Shown: positions 21,182 to 28,823 of the stretch, piece by piece | Layout: each line of letters opens with the position of its first letter | Numbering within the stretch: position 1 is the first letter of the stretch | DNA from: Burkholderiales bacterium | GTDB taxonomy: Bacteria; Pseudomonadota; Gammaproteobacteria; Burkholderiales; JABEVD01 | Direction: 5' to 3' | Assembly (NCBI GenBank): GCA_019753155.1 | Contig: JAIELG010000012.1 | Span: 1-46,929, forward strand | DNA: 46,929 bases | Notes under the pieces: model-generated | What the model was told of the DNA's origin: nothing | The model's database searches: none | The model's input: only the letters and a program-made list of their open reading frames with translations | Position numbers and translations under genes: made by a program

Positions 21182-23227
21182 ATGCCTTTCTATATCAATA
21201 CAAACATCTCGTCCCTGACCGCGCAGATGAACCTGTCCAACACGCAAAGCTCCCTCTCCACGTCTCTCCAGCGTCTCTCTTCCGGCCTCAGGATCAACTC
21301 GGCAAAAGACGATGCAGCAGGGCTTGCGATTTCCCAAAGGATGACTTCGCTCATCAGCGGCCTCAGTCAGGCGCAGCGTAATGCGAACGACGGAATTTCG
21401 CTTGCACAGACCGCTGAAGGCGCGCTCGGCACCATAGGCACCAACTTGCAGACCCTTTCCGCGCTCGCCGTGCAGTCCGCGAACAGCACCAACACTTCCG
21501 TCGACCGCGCAGCAATCCAGACGCAGGCCGCACAGATCATCGCGCAGATCCAGCAGACCGCGACCAGCACCCAGTTCAACGGCGCGAACCTCCTGGACGG
21601 CACTTTCCAGAACATGGCATTCCAGATCGGCGCGGGCGTCGGTCAGACTGCAAGCCTCTCCATCGCCAGTTCGCAAACCAGTTCCCTCGGCAGCACGCAA
21701 ACCGCCGCGCTCACTGCATCCAACAACGGCACGGCCTTGTCGCAAGGCGATCTGGTCCTGAACGGCACGACGATCGGTTCATCTCTCGCATCGTCCGATA
21801 CCGCATCCACCACCGGACAGTCCGCCAGCGCGATTGCCAAGGTTGCCGCGATCAACGCATCCTCCATCCAGAGCGGCGTGACGGCCCAGGTGAATACCAA
21901 TACCGCAGTCGGCTCCGCACAGACAGCAACGGCAGGAACCGGAACGATCACCATCAACGGCTTCACCACGGGCACGATCACCATGGGCGGCACCAACGGT
22001 TCGGCAGACCGGGCAGCCATCGTCGCGGCCATCAACCTGATCTCGGGACAGACCGGAGTAACTGCCGTGGATAGCGGATTGTCGGCAAACGGCATCCAAC
22101 TGAATGCAGCGGACGGACGCAACATCGCCGTATCCATCACTTCCGCGACAGGCTCGTTCGTCTCGGGCACGACCGGCGTATCCACCGGCACGACCTACGG
22201 CACGTACACCCTGAATTCGGCCAACTCAATCACGGTAACCGGCTCCACCACCATCGCCAACTCCGGCCTCAATGCAGGCACCTACCAGACGCAGACCGCT
22301 TATGCATCGACCACCGCCGGCGCGGCAGCAGCATTCGCAGCAGGCGACTTTTCCATCAACGGCATACTGGTCGGCGCATCGCTCGCAGCTTCGGACACGG
22401 CTTCCACCGTCAACCCGACTTTCAGCGCCATCGCCAAAGTTGCCGCGATCAACGCCGTATCCAGCCAAACCCGCGTCACGGCAACGGTCAACGCCAACAC
22501 GGCAAATGGTTCGGCCCAGACAGCGACGGCCGGGACGGGAACGTTCACCATCAACGGCGTCACCACCTCCACGGTTACGATGGGCGGCACCAACGGCACG
22601 ACTGACCGTGGCGCAGTGATAGCGGCGATCAACGCGATTTCGGGACAGACCGGCGTGACTGCGGTCGACGGCGGCTCCTCCGCATCCGGGGTCAAGCTGA
22701 TCGCAGCGGACGGACGCAACATCAACGTGACCATCACGTCGGCGACAGGTTCCTTCGTCTCGGGCACCACGGGTGTGACTTCCGGCGCGACTTACGGCAC
22801 GTTCACCCTGAGTTCCGCTGCACAGTTCACCATAGCAGCAGGAACGACAGGCGCCAGTCTCACCGGCGAGGGCATGCTGGCGGCAGGCGTGTACGGATCG
22901 GGCAAAACCGGGCAGGCGCTGTCCACGGTGGATCTCTCGACAGTTACCGGGGCAAATAATGCGCTGGCTGCGATCACCAACGCGATCAACACGGTCAACA
23001 CCATCCGCGCCAACCTCGGCGCCATGCAGAACAGGTTCACCAACGTCATCACCACGCTGCAGAACACGACGACGAACCTGAGCGCGGCGAACAGCCGGAT
23101 CATGGACGCGGATTTCGCCACGGAAACGGCCAACCTGAGCCGCTCGCAAATCCTGCAACAGGCAGGCACTGCGATGCTGGCCCAGGCCAACCAGTTGCCC
23201 AGCACAGTGCTTACCCTGCTGAAGTAA
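21182..23227 (+). CDS. fliC: Flagellin FliC with duplicated central region
   Basis: Structural subunit of the filament, 681 residues, longer than the common 280-500. The N-terminal D0/D1 region (1-175) has INTNISSLTAQMNL, RLSSGLRINSAKDDAAGLAI and LSQAQRNANDGISLAQTAEG. The C-terminal D1/D0 region (about 585-681) has LGAMQNRF, AANSRIMDADFATETANLS and QILQQAGTAMLAQANQLP. Between them, residues 189-353 are repeated at 388-552, and each copy carries two flagellin IN-type motifs. The surface domain is Ser/Thr-rich, suitable for O-linked Pse. It has its own sigma28 promoter. A hairpin follows the stop. Confidence 0.97.
   Translation: MPFYINTNISSLTAQMNLSNTQSSLSTSLQRLSSGLRINSAKDDAAGLAISQRMTSLISGLSQAQRNANDGISLAQTAEGALGTIGTNLQTLSALAVQSANSTNTSVDRAAIQTQAAQIIAQIQQTATSTQFNGANLLDGTFQNMAFQIGAGVGQTASLSIASSQTSSLGSTQTAALTASNNGTALSQGDLVLNGTTIGSSLASSDTASTTGQSASAIAKVAAINASSIQSGVTAQVNTNTAVGSAQTATAGTGTITINGFTTGTITMGGTNGSADRAAIVAAINLISGQTGVTAVDSGLSANGIQLNAADGRNIAVSITSATGSFVSGTTGVSTGTTYGTYTLNSANSITVTGSTTIANSGLNAGTYQTQTAYASTTAGAAAAFAAGDFSINGILVGASLAASDTASTVNPTFSAIAKVAAINAVSSQTRVTATVNANTANGSAQTATAGTGTFTINGVTTSTVTMGGTNGTTDRGAVIAAINAISGQTGVTAVDGGSSASGVKLIAADGRNINVTITSATGSFVSGTTGVTSGATYGTFTLSSAAQFTIAAGTTGASLTGEGMLAAGVYGSGKTGQALSTVDLSTVTGANNALAAITNAINTVNTIRANLGAMQNRFTNVITTLQNTTTNLSAANSRIMDADFATETANLSRSQILQQAGTAMLAQANQLPSTVLTLLK
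21746..22240 (+). repeat. Flagellin central repeat, copy 1
   Basis: Encodes FliC residues 189-353, from GDLVLNGTTIG to the stretch after TYGTYTLNS. It matches copy 2 at an offset of 199 residues, with strong identity in SAQTATAGTG, GGTNG, AAIN, SGQTGVTAVD, AADGRNI and SATGSFVSGTTGV. The DNA copies are also clearly similar, so the duplication is recent enough to be visible at base level or is kept similar by recombination. Confidence 0.85.
22343..22837 (+). repeat. Flagellin central repeat, copy 2
   Basis: Encodes FliC residues 388-552, beginning GDFSINGILVGASLAASDTA. It has the same length and order of motifs as copy 1. The segment between the copies (residues about 354-387) is shorter and Ala/Thr-rich. 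Recombination between copies would delete or add 199 residues in frame. Confidence 0.85.
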
Positions 23228-23242
23228 GGTAAAATGACTATC

Positions 23243-23281
23243 GGATATCCTGGCTGGTGCTATACTCTGGTCAGGATATTC
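23243..23281 (+). terminator. Hairpin after fliC (weak terminator or transcript stabiliser)
   Basis: Perfect arms ATATCCTG (23245-23252) and CAGGATAT (23272-23279) extend to about 13 pairs with wobble pairs on both sides. It begins 16 bases after the fliC stop. There is no T-run after it, so it may protect the fliC mRNA 3' end or attenuate read-through into flaG rather than terminate fully. An extended -10-like TGCTATACT lies in the loop, so a flaG promoter there is also possible. Confidence 0.45.
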
Positions 23282-23301
23282 CGTCGTTTAGGAGATGAAC
23301 C

Positions 23302-23685
23302 ATGAGTATCTCACCTGTTACTATGACAACACAGGCAGCGGATTTCCAGTTCCAGCCGTCCGCGGGCCCGGCAGTGGCAAATGCGGCAGCTACTGCAACC
23401 ACGGCAGCCACTGCTGCGGCAACTGCGAATGCGTCCTTGCAGCAAAGCCAGGCCGAGCCTACGCTCGATCAGTTGAGGCAGGCCGTGAACCAGATCAACC
23501 AGGAGATCCAGTTTGCCAACAAGGACATCAAGTTCTCTCTGGACAACCAGAGCGGCAGGGTGGTCGTCAAGGTCATGGACACGCAAACCAACGAAGTCAT
23601 CCGCCAGATTCCGAGCAAGGAAATGCTTGCGATCGCCGATGCTATGGGTAAACTGCAGGGGCTGATCGTCCAGCAGAAAGCTTAG
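23302..23685 (+). CDS. flaG: FlaG family protein
   Basis: A 127-residue protein of the FlaG family, which lies beside fliC or fliD in many polar flagellates and affects filament length. The N-terminal half is an Ala/Thr-rich disordered stretch. The conserved part is residues 55-120: NQINQEIQFANKDIKFSLDN, RVVVKVMDTQTNEVIRQIPS and the KEMLAIADAMGKLQGLI helix. AGGAG lies before the ATG. It is 11 bases from fliD and likely co-transcribed with it. Confidence 0.9.
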   Translation: MSISPVTMTTQAADFQFQPSAGPAVANAAATATTAATAAATANASLQQSQAEPTLDQLRQAVNQINQEIQFANKDIKFSLDNQSGRVVVKVMDTQTNEVIRQIPSKEMLAIADAMGKLQGLIVQQKA

Positions 23686-23696
23686 GGAGGACGCAG

Positions 23697-25766
23697 ATGT
23701 CCACATCGTCCGTAGGTTCGTCCATCCTCGGCGCATCGGGAATTTCGTCCCCCGGGATCGGGTCCGGGCTCGACGTGAACGGCATAGTCACCAAACTGAT
23801 GGCTATCGAATCCCAGCCCATCACGCTTCTCAACAACCAGCAGCAAAGCTACCAGACCCAGCTTTCCGCCCTCGGCAGCGTAAGCAGTTCGCTCTCTTCC
23901 CTGCAAGGCGCACTCTCCGGCCTGACGAACCTGTCCCAACTCCAGTCGCTGAGCGCAACCCCTGCGGACCCGACCGTTCTGACGGCGACGGCGGGAAGCG
24001 GCTCGATTCCCGGAAGCTATGCTATCGGCGTCACCACCCTTGCCCAGGCGCAGACCACGGTTGCAACGGGCCAGACCAGTTCGACAGCTGCAATCGGGAC
24101 GGGAGCTTCGACCACGCTCACCTTTTCTTTCGGCACGACAACGGGAACGGTGACGGGCGGAGTCTACCAGCCCGGAACGACCTTCACCCAGGATCCGACC
24201 CAGCCCACGAAAACGGTCACGATCAACAGCACCAACAATTCGCTCCAGGGCATAAGGGATGCGATCAATGCGGCCAATATCGGGGTGACGGCCTCCATCG
24301 TGAACGACGGCACCGCCAGCCCTTACCGCCTGACATTGTCTTCTTCCAGCGGATCCAGCCACAGCATGTCGATCGCAGTGGCGGGGGATGCAACGCTCAC
24401 AGGCCTGCTCAATTACGACCCGACCAAGACGGCCGGGGCGGGGCAGAACATGACCCAGAGCGTCTCTCCCCAGAATGCCGCCCTCACGGTGAACGGCCTT
24501 GCCATATCGAGCGCCTCGAATTCGGTGACTTCCGCGATTTCAGGCGTAACCCTGAATCTCGCGAAAATCGGATCAACCAGCCTGAGCATGGCTTACAACA
24601 GCGCATCGGTTCAAAGTTCCATACAGGGTTTCATCGCCGCCTACAATAACGTCAACAGCACGATCAGCGCCCTGACGGCCTACAACACCACGACGAAAAC
24701 GGGCGGGCCGCTTCTCGGCGACTTCACCACGCTTTCCGTGCAGAATGGCCTGAGAAATCTGCTCTCGCAACCGCTCACAGGCCTCGGAAACGCGTCGATC
24801 AAGAACCTGACCCAGCTCGGGATCACGTTCCAGAAGGACGGTTCCCTCGCCCTCAATACCGCCACGCTCCAGAGTGCGATCAACACCAGTCCGCAGGACA
24901 TAGCCGGCATGTTCGCTTCCCTCGGGCAGTCGACGGACTCCCTGGTGAGCTATGTCAGTTCCACGAGCAAGACGCTGCCCGGAAGTTATGCCGTCAACGT
25001 CACCCGGCTTGCCACTCAGGGCAATGTTGCGGGGAACGTCAATCTCAACGCGGGGATCACCATAAACGGCACCAACAATGTGCTCAATATCACATTGGAC
25101 GGCACCGCCCAGGCAGTCACCCTTGCACAGGGAACCTATACCTCCGCCCAGCTTGCTTCCCTGGTGCAATCGACGATCAACGGCACCGCCGCATATTCCG
25201 CGGCAGGCTCTTCGGTTGCCGTGAGCATCAACGGCGGCACAGGCTTCATGACCATCGCATCGAACCGTTACGGCTCGGCATCCAACGTATCGGTCACCAA
25301 CACGAGCGCAGGAACCGCGCTGCTCGGCGGCACAGGAACATCGACCGCCGGACTCGACGTTACGGGAAGCATCAACGGCGTGACGGCTTCGGGTTCCGGA
25401 CAAAATCTGATCGGAGCGACCGGTTCGAGCACGGAAGGGCTTACCCTCAAGGTGGCGGGCGGCTCCCTGGGCGCAAGGGGGACGGTCAATTTCTCGCTCG
25501 GCTATGCCACCCAGTTGAACAATGCCCTGACCGGATACCTCTCCAGCACCGGACTCATCACCAGCGCAACAAACGGCATCAATACCAACATCCAGAACAT
25601 CAATACCCAGATCACGAAAATAAACAGCCATCTTGCGGTGATCCAGCAAAACTATCTGACGCAATTCACCGCGCTCGACACGCTGATCTCGAGAATGACG
25701 CAAACCAGCAATTACCTGACGCAGCAGTTGACGGCGATGAGCTACACGCAGAAAAATTACGGTTAA
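23697..25766 (+). CDS. fliD: FliD, filament cap protein
   Basis: Forms the cap at the filament tip and guides flagellin folding. It has 689 residues, at the long end of the family. The N-terminal FliD domain starts SPGIGSGLDVNGIVTKLMAI and continues with a coiled-coil-prone LNNQQQSYQTQLSALGS. The C-terminal domain (about 590-689) has LITSATNGINTNIQNINTQI and the closing FTALDTLISRMTQTSNYLTQ. A PGSYAxxVTxLA segment occurs twice (about residues 102 and 425), and there is an IN-type motif near residue 262. A strong GGGAGGA site precedes the ATG. FliS, the flagellin chaperone, follows after nine bases. Confidence 0.96.
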   Translation: MSTSSVGSSILGASGISSPGIGSGLDVNGIVTKLMAIESQPITLLNNQQQSYQTQLSALGSVSSSLSSLQGALSGLTNLSQLQSLSATPADPTVLTATAGSGSIPGSYAIGVTTLAQAQTTVATGQTSSTAAIGTGASTTLTFSFGTTTGTVTGGVYQPGTTFTQDPTQPTKTVTINSTNNSLQGIRDAINAANIGVTASIVNDGTASPYRLTLSSSSGSSHSMSIAVAGDATLTGLLNYDPTKTAGAGQNMTQSVSPQNAALTVNGLAISSASNSVTSAISGVTLNLAKIGSTSLSMAYNSASVQSSIQGFIAAYNNVNSTISALTAYNTTTKTGGPLLGDFTTLSVQNGLRNLLSQPLTGLGNASIKNLTQLGITFQKDGSLALNTATLQSAINTSPQDIAGMFASLGQSTDSLVSYVSSTSKTLPGSYAVNVTRLATQGNVAGNVNLNAGITINGTNNVLNITLDGTAQAVTLAQGTYTSAQLASLVQSTINGTAAYSAAGSSVAVSINGGTGFMTIASNRYGSASNVSVTNTSAGTALLGGTGTSTAGLDVTGSINGVTASGSGQNLIGATGSSTEGLTLKVAGGSLGARGTVNFSLGYATQLNNALTGYLSSTGLITSATNGINTNIQNINTQITKINSHLAVIQQNYLTQFTALDTLISRMTQTSNYLTQQLTAMSYTQKNYG

Positions 25767-25775
25767 AGGACAATC

Positions 25776-26216
25776 ATGAACACTTCCCGCATGGCAAGCG
25801 CCTATACCGACATGGGCATGGAAAGCGAAGTCGCTTCCGCCAACGCCCACAAACTGATCCTGATGCTTTTCGAAGGCGCTGTGCTGGCCATATCCGCCGC
25901 ACGCATACACATGGCCCACAAGGAAATCGCCTCGAAAGGGAAATCGATATCCCACGCCATCTCCATCATCGACAACGGTCTCAAGGCGAGCCTCGACCTC
26001 AACGTGGGCGGCGAAATCGCACAGAACCTCTCTTCCCTGTACGATTACATGAGCATGCGCCTCCTCCTCTCGAACCTGAACAACGACGCAGATGGGCTCG
26101 AAGAAGTCAGGAAACTCCTTCTGGAACTGAAAGGCGCATGGGAATCCATCGCCACAGAATCCGTCCGAGAGGAAAAAAGCGCACCGCGCATGGCGGCAAG
26201 TTACGGCAAAGCCTGA
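25776..26216 (+). CDS. fliS: FliS, flagellin export chaperone
   Basis: A 146-residue four-helix protein that binds the C-terminus of unexported flagellin. The typical start YTDMGMESEVASANAHKLI is followed by LMLFEGAVLAISAARIHM, SISHAISIIDNGLKASLDL and LYDYMSMRLLLSNLNNDADG. Length and motifs fit FliS well. AAAGGA precedes the ATG. The next gene, fliT-like, starts two bases after the stop. Confidence 0.95.
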   Translation: MNTSRMASAYTDMGMESEVASANAHKLILMLFEGAVLAISAARIHMAHKEIASKGKSISHAISIIDNGLKASLDLNVGGEIAQNLSSLYDYMSMRLLLSNLNNDADGLEEVRKLLLELKGAWESIATESVREEKSAPRMAASYGKA

Positions 26217-26217
26217 C

Positions 26218-26499
26218 ATGCAGGGCGCTGCGGATTATGCCTTCATCCTGGAAATTTCTGGAAAAATGCTGGCTGCGGCGCTGGAAGGCAGGTGGGAGGA
26301 TGTGATCGAGCTGGAAAAGGACTATTCCTCCGCCGTTTTCGCCGCTGAATCAAGCAAAGCACAGCCCGAACTGGTGACAGCCATCCTGGACAACGACGCA
26401 AAAATCAAATCTCTGGCAAAGGCCAGGATCGAGGATCTCAAGGGCGCGGGAGCGAGCGCAGGCCAGGCGATCAAGCTCAACGAAGCATACCGCCCCTGA
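26218..26499 (+). CDS. fliT: FliT-like small flagellar chaperone
   Basis: A 93-residue helical protein directly after fliS, the usual place of fliT. The pattern of a helix with LEGRWEDVIELEKDYSSAVF and a second with LDNDAKIKSLAKARIEDLK resembles FliT, which binds FliD and controls its export. Sequence conservation in this family is low, so the call rests mainly on position, size and helical content. Its stop overlaps the next ATG by one base (TGATG). Confidence 0.75.
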   Translation: MQGAADYAFILEISGKMLAAALEGRWEDVIELEKDYSSAVFAAESSKAQPELVTAILDNDAKIKSLAKARIEDLKGAGASAGQAIKLNEAYRP

Positions 26500-27590
26500 T
26501 GACGCCGCTCGATGCGCTGGCCCGGATCGTTCTTCTCAGCCAGTCCCTGGAGCGGACTTTCAGCGCGGCGCCGGAAGCAAAGCTCCCCCAGGTTTCAGTC
26601 GGCCAGCAGGTAAGCGCGACGGTCGAGGAACGGCTCCCCAACGGCAATTTCAGGGTAAGCATCGACAACCAGCCGCTGCAGATGAGCCTGCCGCAAGGCA
26701 CGAAAGCTGGGGATACCATCGATCTGGTGCTCATCAGCCGCGAACCCAGGCTGACCTTCAGGCTCGACTTGCCGCAGCAGGCATCCCCCGCCCTGAGCAC
26801 TACAGGCAGGCTGATCGCGCAGCTTCTTCCGGATGCGTCAAAACCGAATCCCCCATTGACCCAGGCCAATCCCATCCTCGAAACGCCGCCCTCCGATCCC
26901 GCCCAGCTTGCGCAGTCGCTCAAAAGCGCGCTCTCGCAAAGCGGGCTGTTTTACGAATCGCACCAGGCACAATGGGTGATGGGGGAGCGCCCGCTGTCCC
27001 AATTGCAGCAGGAACCCCAGAACAGGGCTATGGCTACGCAAAACGGCGCCTTGCAGGAACACACCCAGGGCGATGCCCTGCCCCGGACGGTTTTGCACAC
27101 CGTTCTCGCACCGCCCGCACCGCAGTCATCCCCGGCCCCGACATTGCAGCAGATTATCCCGCCTGCCGATGAGGCTTCCCCCAAGGCCGCCGCAGCCTCC
27201 TCCGTAACGGACATGGCAAGTCAGGTCTCGCCCAGGCAGGATATATTGCCCATCGTCCGCCAGCAGATCGAAACGCTCGAATCCCGCGAATTCAACTGGA
27301 GCGGACAGGTATGGCCCGGACAGAACATGGATTGGCAGGTCAGGGAGGAAGGGCAGAGGCAGAGCAGCGAACAGCCGGACACCTGGCAATCCCGGCTCAG
27401 ACTCGTTCTGCCGATGATGGGAGAAGTCGAGGCAAACCTGAGGCTCACCCCTTCCGGCGTGCAGATATCGCTCCAGGCGGCGAACCAGGAAACAGGAAGC
27501 CGGCTCAGGGAAAGCGGAAAAATGCTGCTGCAATCCCTGGAGGCCGGCGGCATTCCCGTCGTTTCCATGACGGTGAAACAGCATGGCTGA
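26499..27590 (+). CDS. FliK-like hook-length control domain protein (second copy)
   Basis: A 363-residue protein with a FliK-type C-terminal domain (about 270-363) containing LRLVLPMMGEVEANLRLTPS, VQISLQAAN and a hydrophobic end. The N-terminal part has a beta-rich segment (VSATVEERLPNGNFRVSI), and the middle is Pro/Gln-rich. It is distinct from the fliK at 38195. Its partner gene at 27583 resembles the FlhB cytoplasmic domain, the known contact of FliK during substrate switching. This pairing outside the main flhB/fliK loci is common in beta- and gammaproteobacteria, but its function is poorly defined. It overlaps both neighbours. Confidence 0.8.
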   Translation: MTPLDALARIVLLSQSLERTFSAAPEAKLPQVSVGQQVSATVEERLPNGNFRVSIDNQPLQMSLPQGTKAGDTIDLVLISREPRLTFRLDLPQQASPALSTTGRLIAQLLPDASKPNPPLTQANPILETPPSDPAQLAQSLKSALSQSGLFYESHQAQWVMGERPLSQLQQEPQNRAMATQNGALQEHTQGDALPRTVLHTVLAPPAPQSSPAPTLQQIIPPADEASPKAAAASSVTDMASQVSPRQDILPIVRQQIETLESREFNWSGQVWPGQNMDWQVREEGQRQSSEQPDTWQSRLRLVLPMMGEVEANLRLTPSGVQISLQAANQETGSRLRESGKMLLQSLEAGGIPVVSMTVKQHG

Positions 27591-27852
27591 AGAAACCCGG
27601 CAGGCCGCCGTGGCTCTTGCCTATCATGCGGGAGACCTCGCGCCGAAAGTGGTCGCCAAGGGCCGCGGAATCGTGGCCCAGATGATCATCGAACGCGCAA
27701 GGGAAGCCGGCATCTACGTGCATGAATCCAGGGAACTCGTTTCGCTCCTGATGCAGGTCGATCTGGACGATCGCATCCCCCCCGAACTCTACCTCGTGGT
27801 AGCCGAACTTCTTGCCTGGCTTTATCGCCTCGAACACGGGATATCCGGATAG
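27583..27852 (+). CDS. Stand-alone FlhB C-terminal domain-like protein
   Basis: An 89-residue soluble protein resembling the cytoplasmic domain of FlhB after the NPTH cleavage site. Matching parts are AVALAYHAGDLAPKVVAKG, IIERAREAGIYVHESRELV, SLLMQVDLDDRIPPELY and LVVAELLAWLY. No membrane segments or NPTH motif are present. The family (FhlB-like) may substitute for or compete with the FlhB C-terminus in export switching. It overlaps the FliK-like gene by eight bases, so the two are translationally linked. Full-length flhB is not in the window. Confidence 0.88.
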   Translation: MAEETRQAAVALAYHAGDLAPKVVAKGRGIVAQMIIERAREAGIYVHESRELVSLLMQVDLDDRIPPELYLVVAELLAWLYRLEHGISG

Positions 27853-27901
27853 ATGATCCCGGAATCCCCCGGGGCAGGCTTCTTCGTTTGTCGCTTCGCC
27901 C

Positions 27902-27997
27902 CTCATTTCGACCGAAGCGGAGAAATCCCAAGATCCCTCGACAGCCCCTTCGGCAAGCTCAGGGCGCCGCCCAAAGGGCAGCGGCTCGGGATGACAG
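27902..27997. repeat. Dispersed intergenic repeat element
   Basis: The sequence starts CATTTCGACCGAAGCGGAGA, continues with segments reading TCGGCAAGCTCAGG and CTCGGGATGACA, and is rich in short inverted motifs. Its ends read TCATTTCGA and, on the opposite strand, TGTCATCCCGA, an imperfect terminal inverted repeat. I recognise this as a small non-coding repeat common between genes in many bacteria, often mis-annotated as protein because both strands stay open. It extends a false N-terminus onto ycgR. It probably spreads passively or with help from an external transposase. Confidence 0.7.
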
Positions 27998-28002
27998 CTC
28001 TT

Positions 28003-28029
28003 TTGAGACGGGAAGTTTTGGGATACAAT
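28003..28029 (+). promoter_or_regulatory. Candidate ycgR promoter
   Basis: TTGAGA (28003-28008) and TACAAT (28024-28029) resemble sigma70 elements, but the spacing of 15 is shorter than ideal. It lies just past the dispersed repeat and about 30 bases before the ATG. No sigma54 or sigma28 pattern is visible here. Confidence 0.35.
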
Positions 28030-28058
28030 TCCCATGCAATCCAATTTCGAGCGACCCC

Positions 28059-28823
28059 ATGTCCATAAGCGATCCGATACCCCTGAAATTCGAACTGTCT
28101 TCGGTCGCAGACGACAGCCAGTATCATATCCATTCGAGAACCGAAATCCTCTCGATCCTGCGCAGGCTGCTGGAGCGCAACGAGCAGGCCGCGCTCTATT
28201 ACGACGAGGGCAACCACGCCATCCTCACCTTGGTACTGGAAGTGCGCGCAAGCCAGGATCAACTCGTTCTGGACTGCAGCGCCAACGAACCATCGAACAG
28301 ACATGTCGAACTCAGCAACAAGCTGGTTTTCATTTCGTCCCTGGACAACGTCAAAATCCAGTTCGTCATCCCCCATATCCAGAGAATCGAATTCGAAGGA
28401 AAGTGCGCCTTCGTGGTCACCCTACCGTCGAGCCTGCTGCGCCTGCAAAGAAGGGAATATTACCGCCTCACCACCCCGAACCTCAAGCCGCTGACCTGCA
28501 CTATCCCCATGCCTGGGCGCGAACATACCGAAGTCAGCATCATCAACATCAGCGCGGGCGGGGTCGCCATCATAGGCTACAAGGGGGAACTGAATCTCCT
28601 GTTGAACGAGGTCTACCATAACTGCGTGATCACCCTTCCCGATGTGGGAGCGGTTCACGTGAACATCCAGGTCAAGGCGACTTTCGACATCACGATGAAA
28701 AACAATGTCGTCAAGAAAAGAGCCGGATGCAAATTCGTCGACATGGCGGGACACACGCAAACCCTGATCCAGCGCTACATCATGAAGCTGGAACTGGACA
28801 GAAAAGCCAGCCTGAAGAGCTAA
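28059..28823 (+). CDS. ycgR: YcgR-type PilZ protein (flagellar brake)
   Basis: A 254-residue two-domain protein. The N-terminal YcgR domain (about 20-120) has IHSRTEILSILRRLLERNEQ and LYYDEGNHAILT. The PilZ domain (about 125-245) has RxxxR (R132, R136 in RREYYR) and NxSxxG (N163, S165, G168), the full c-di-GMP binding set. In enterobacteria YcgR loaded with c-di-GMP binds the motor (FliG, MotA) and slows it. The ATG at 28059 is the right start; an earlier in-frame start at 27888 lies inside the dispersed repeat. Its TAA overlaps the stop of the convergent diguanylate cyclase, so synthase and receptor face each other. Confidence 0.93.
   Translation: MSISDPIPLKFELSSVADDSQYHIHSRTEILSILRRLLERNEQAALYYDEGNHAILTLVLEVRASQDQLVLDCSANEPSNRHVELSNKLVFISSLDNVKIQFVIPHIQRIEFEGKCAFVVTLPSSLLRLQRREYYRLTTPNLKPLTCTIPMPGREHTEVSIINISAGGVAIIGYKGELNLLLNEVYHNCVITLPDVGAVHVNIQVKATFDITMKNNVVKKRAGCKFVDMAGHTQTLIQRYIMKLELDRKASLKS

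Noticed and set aside
24573-26219. A 548-codon minus-strand frame
   Set aside because: It is antisense to fliD and fliS, both certain genes; the translation has low-complexity Gly/Arg/Cys content.
27888-28058. N-terminal extension of ycgR
   Set aside because: The extension translates the dispersed repeat. The proper YcgR domain begins after the ATG at 28059.
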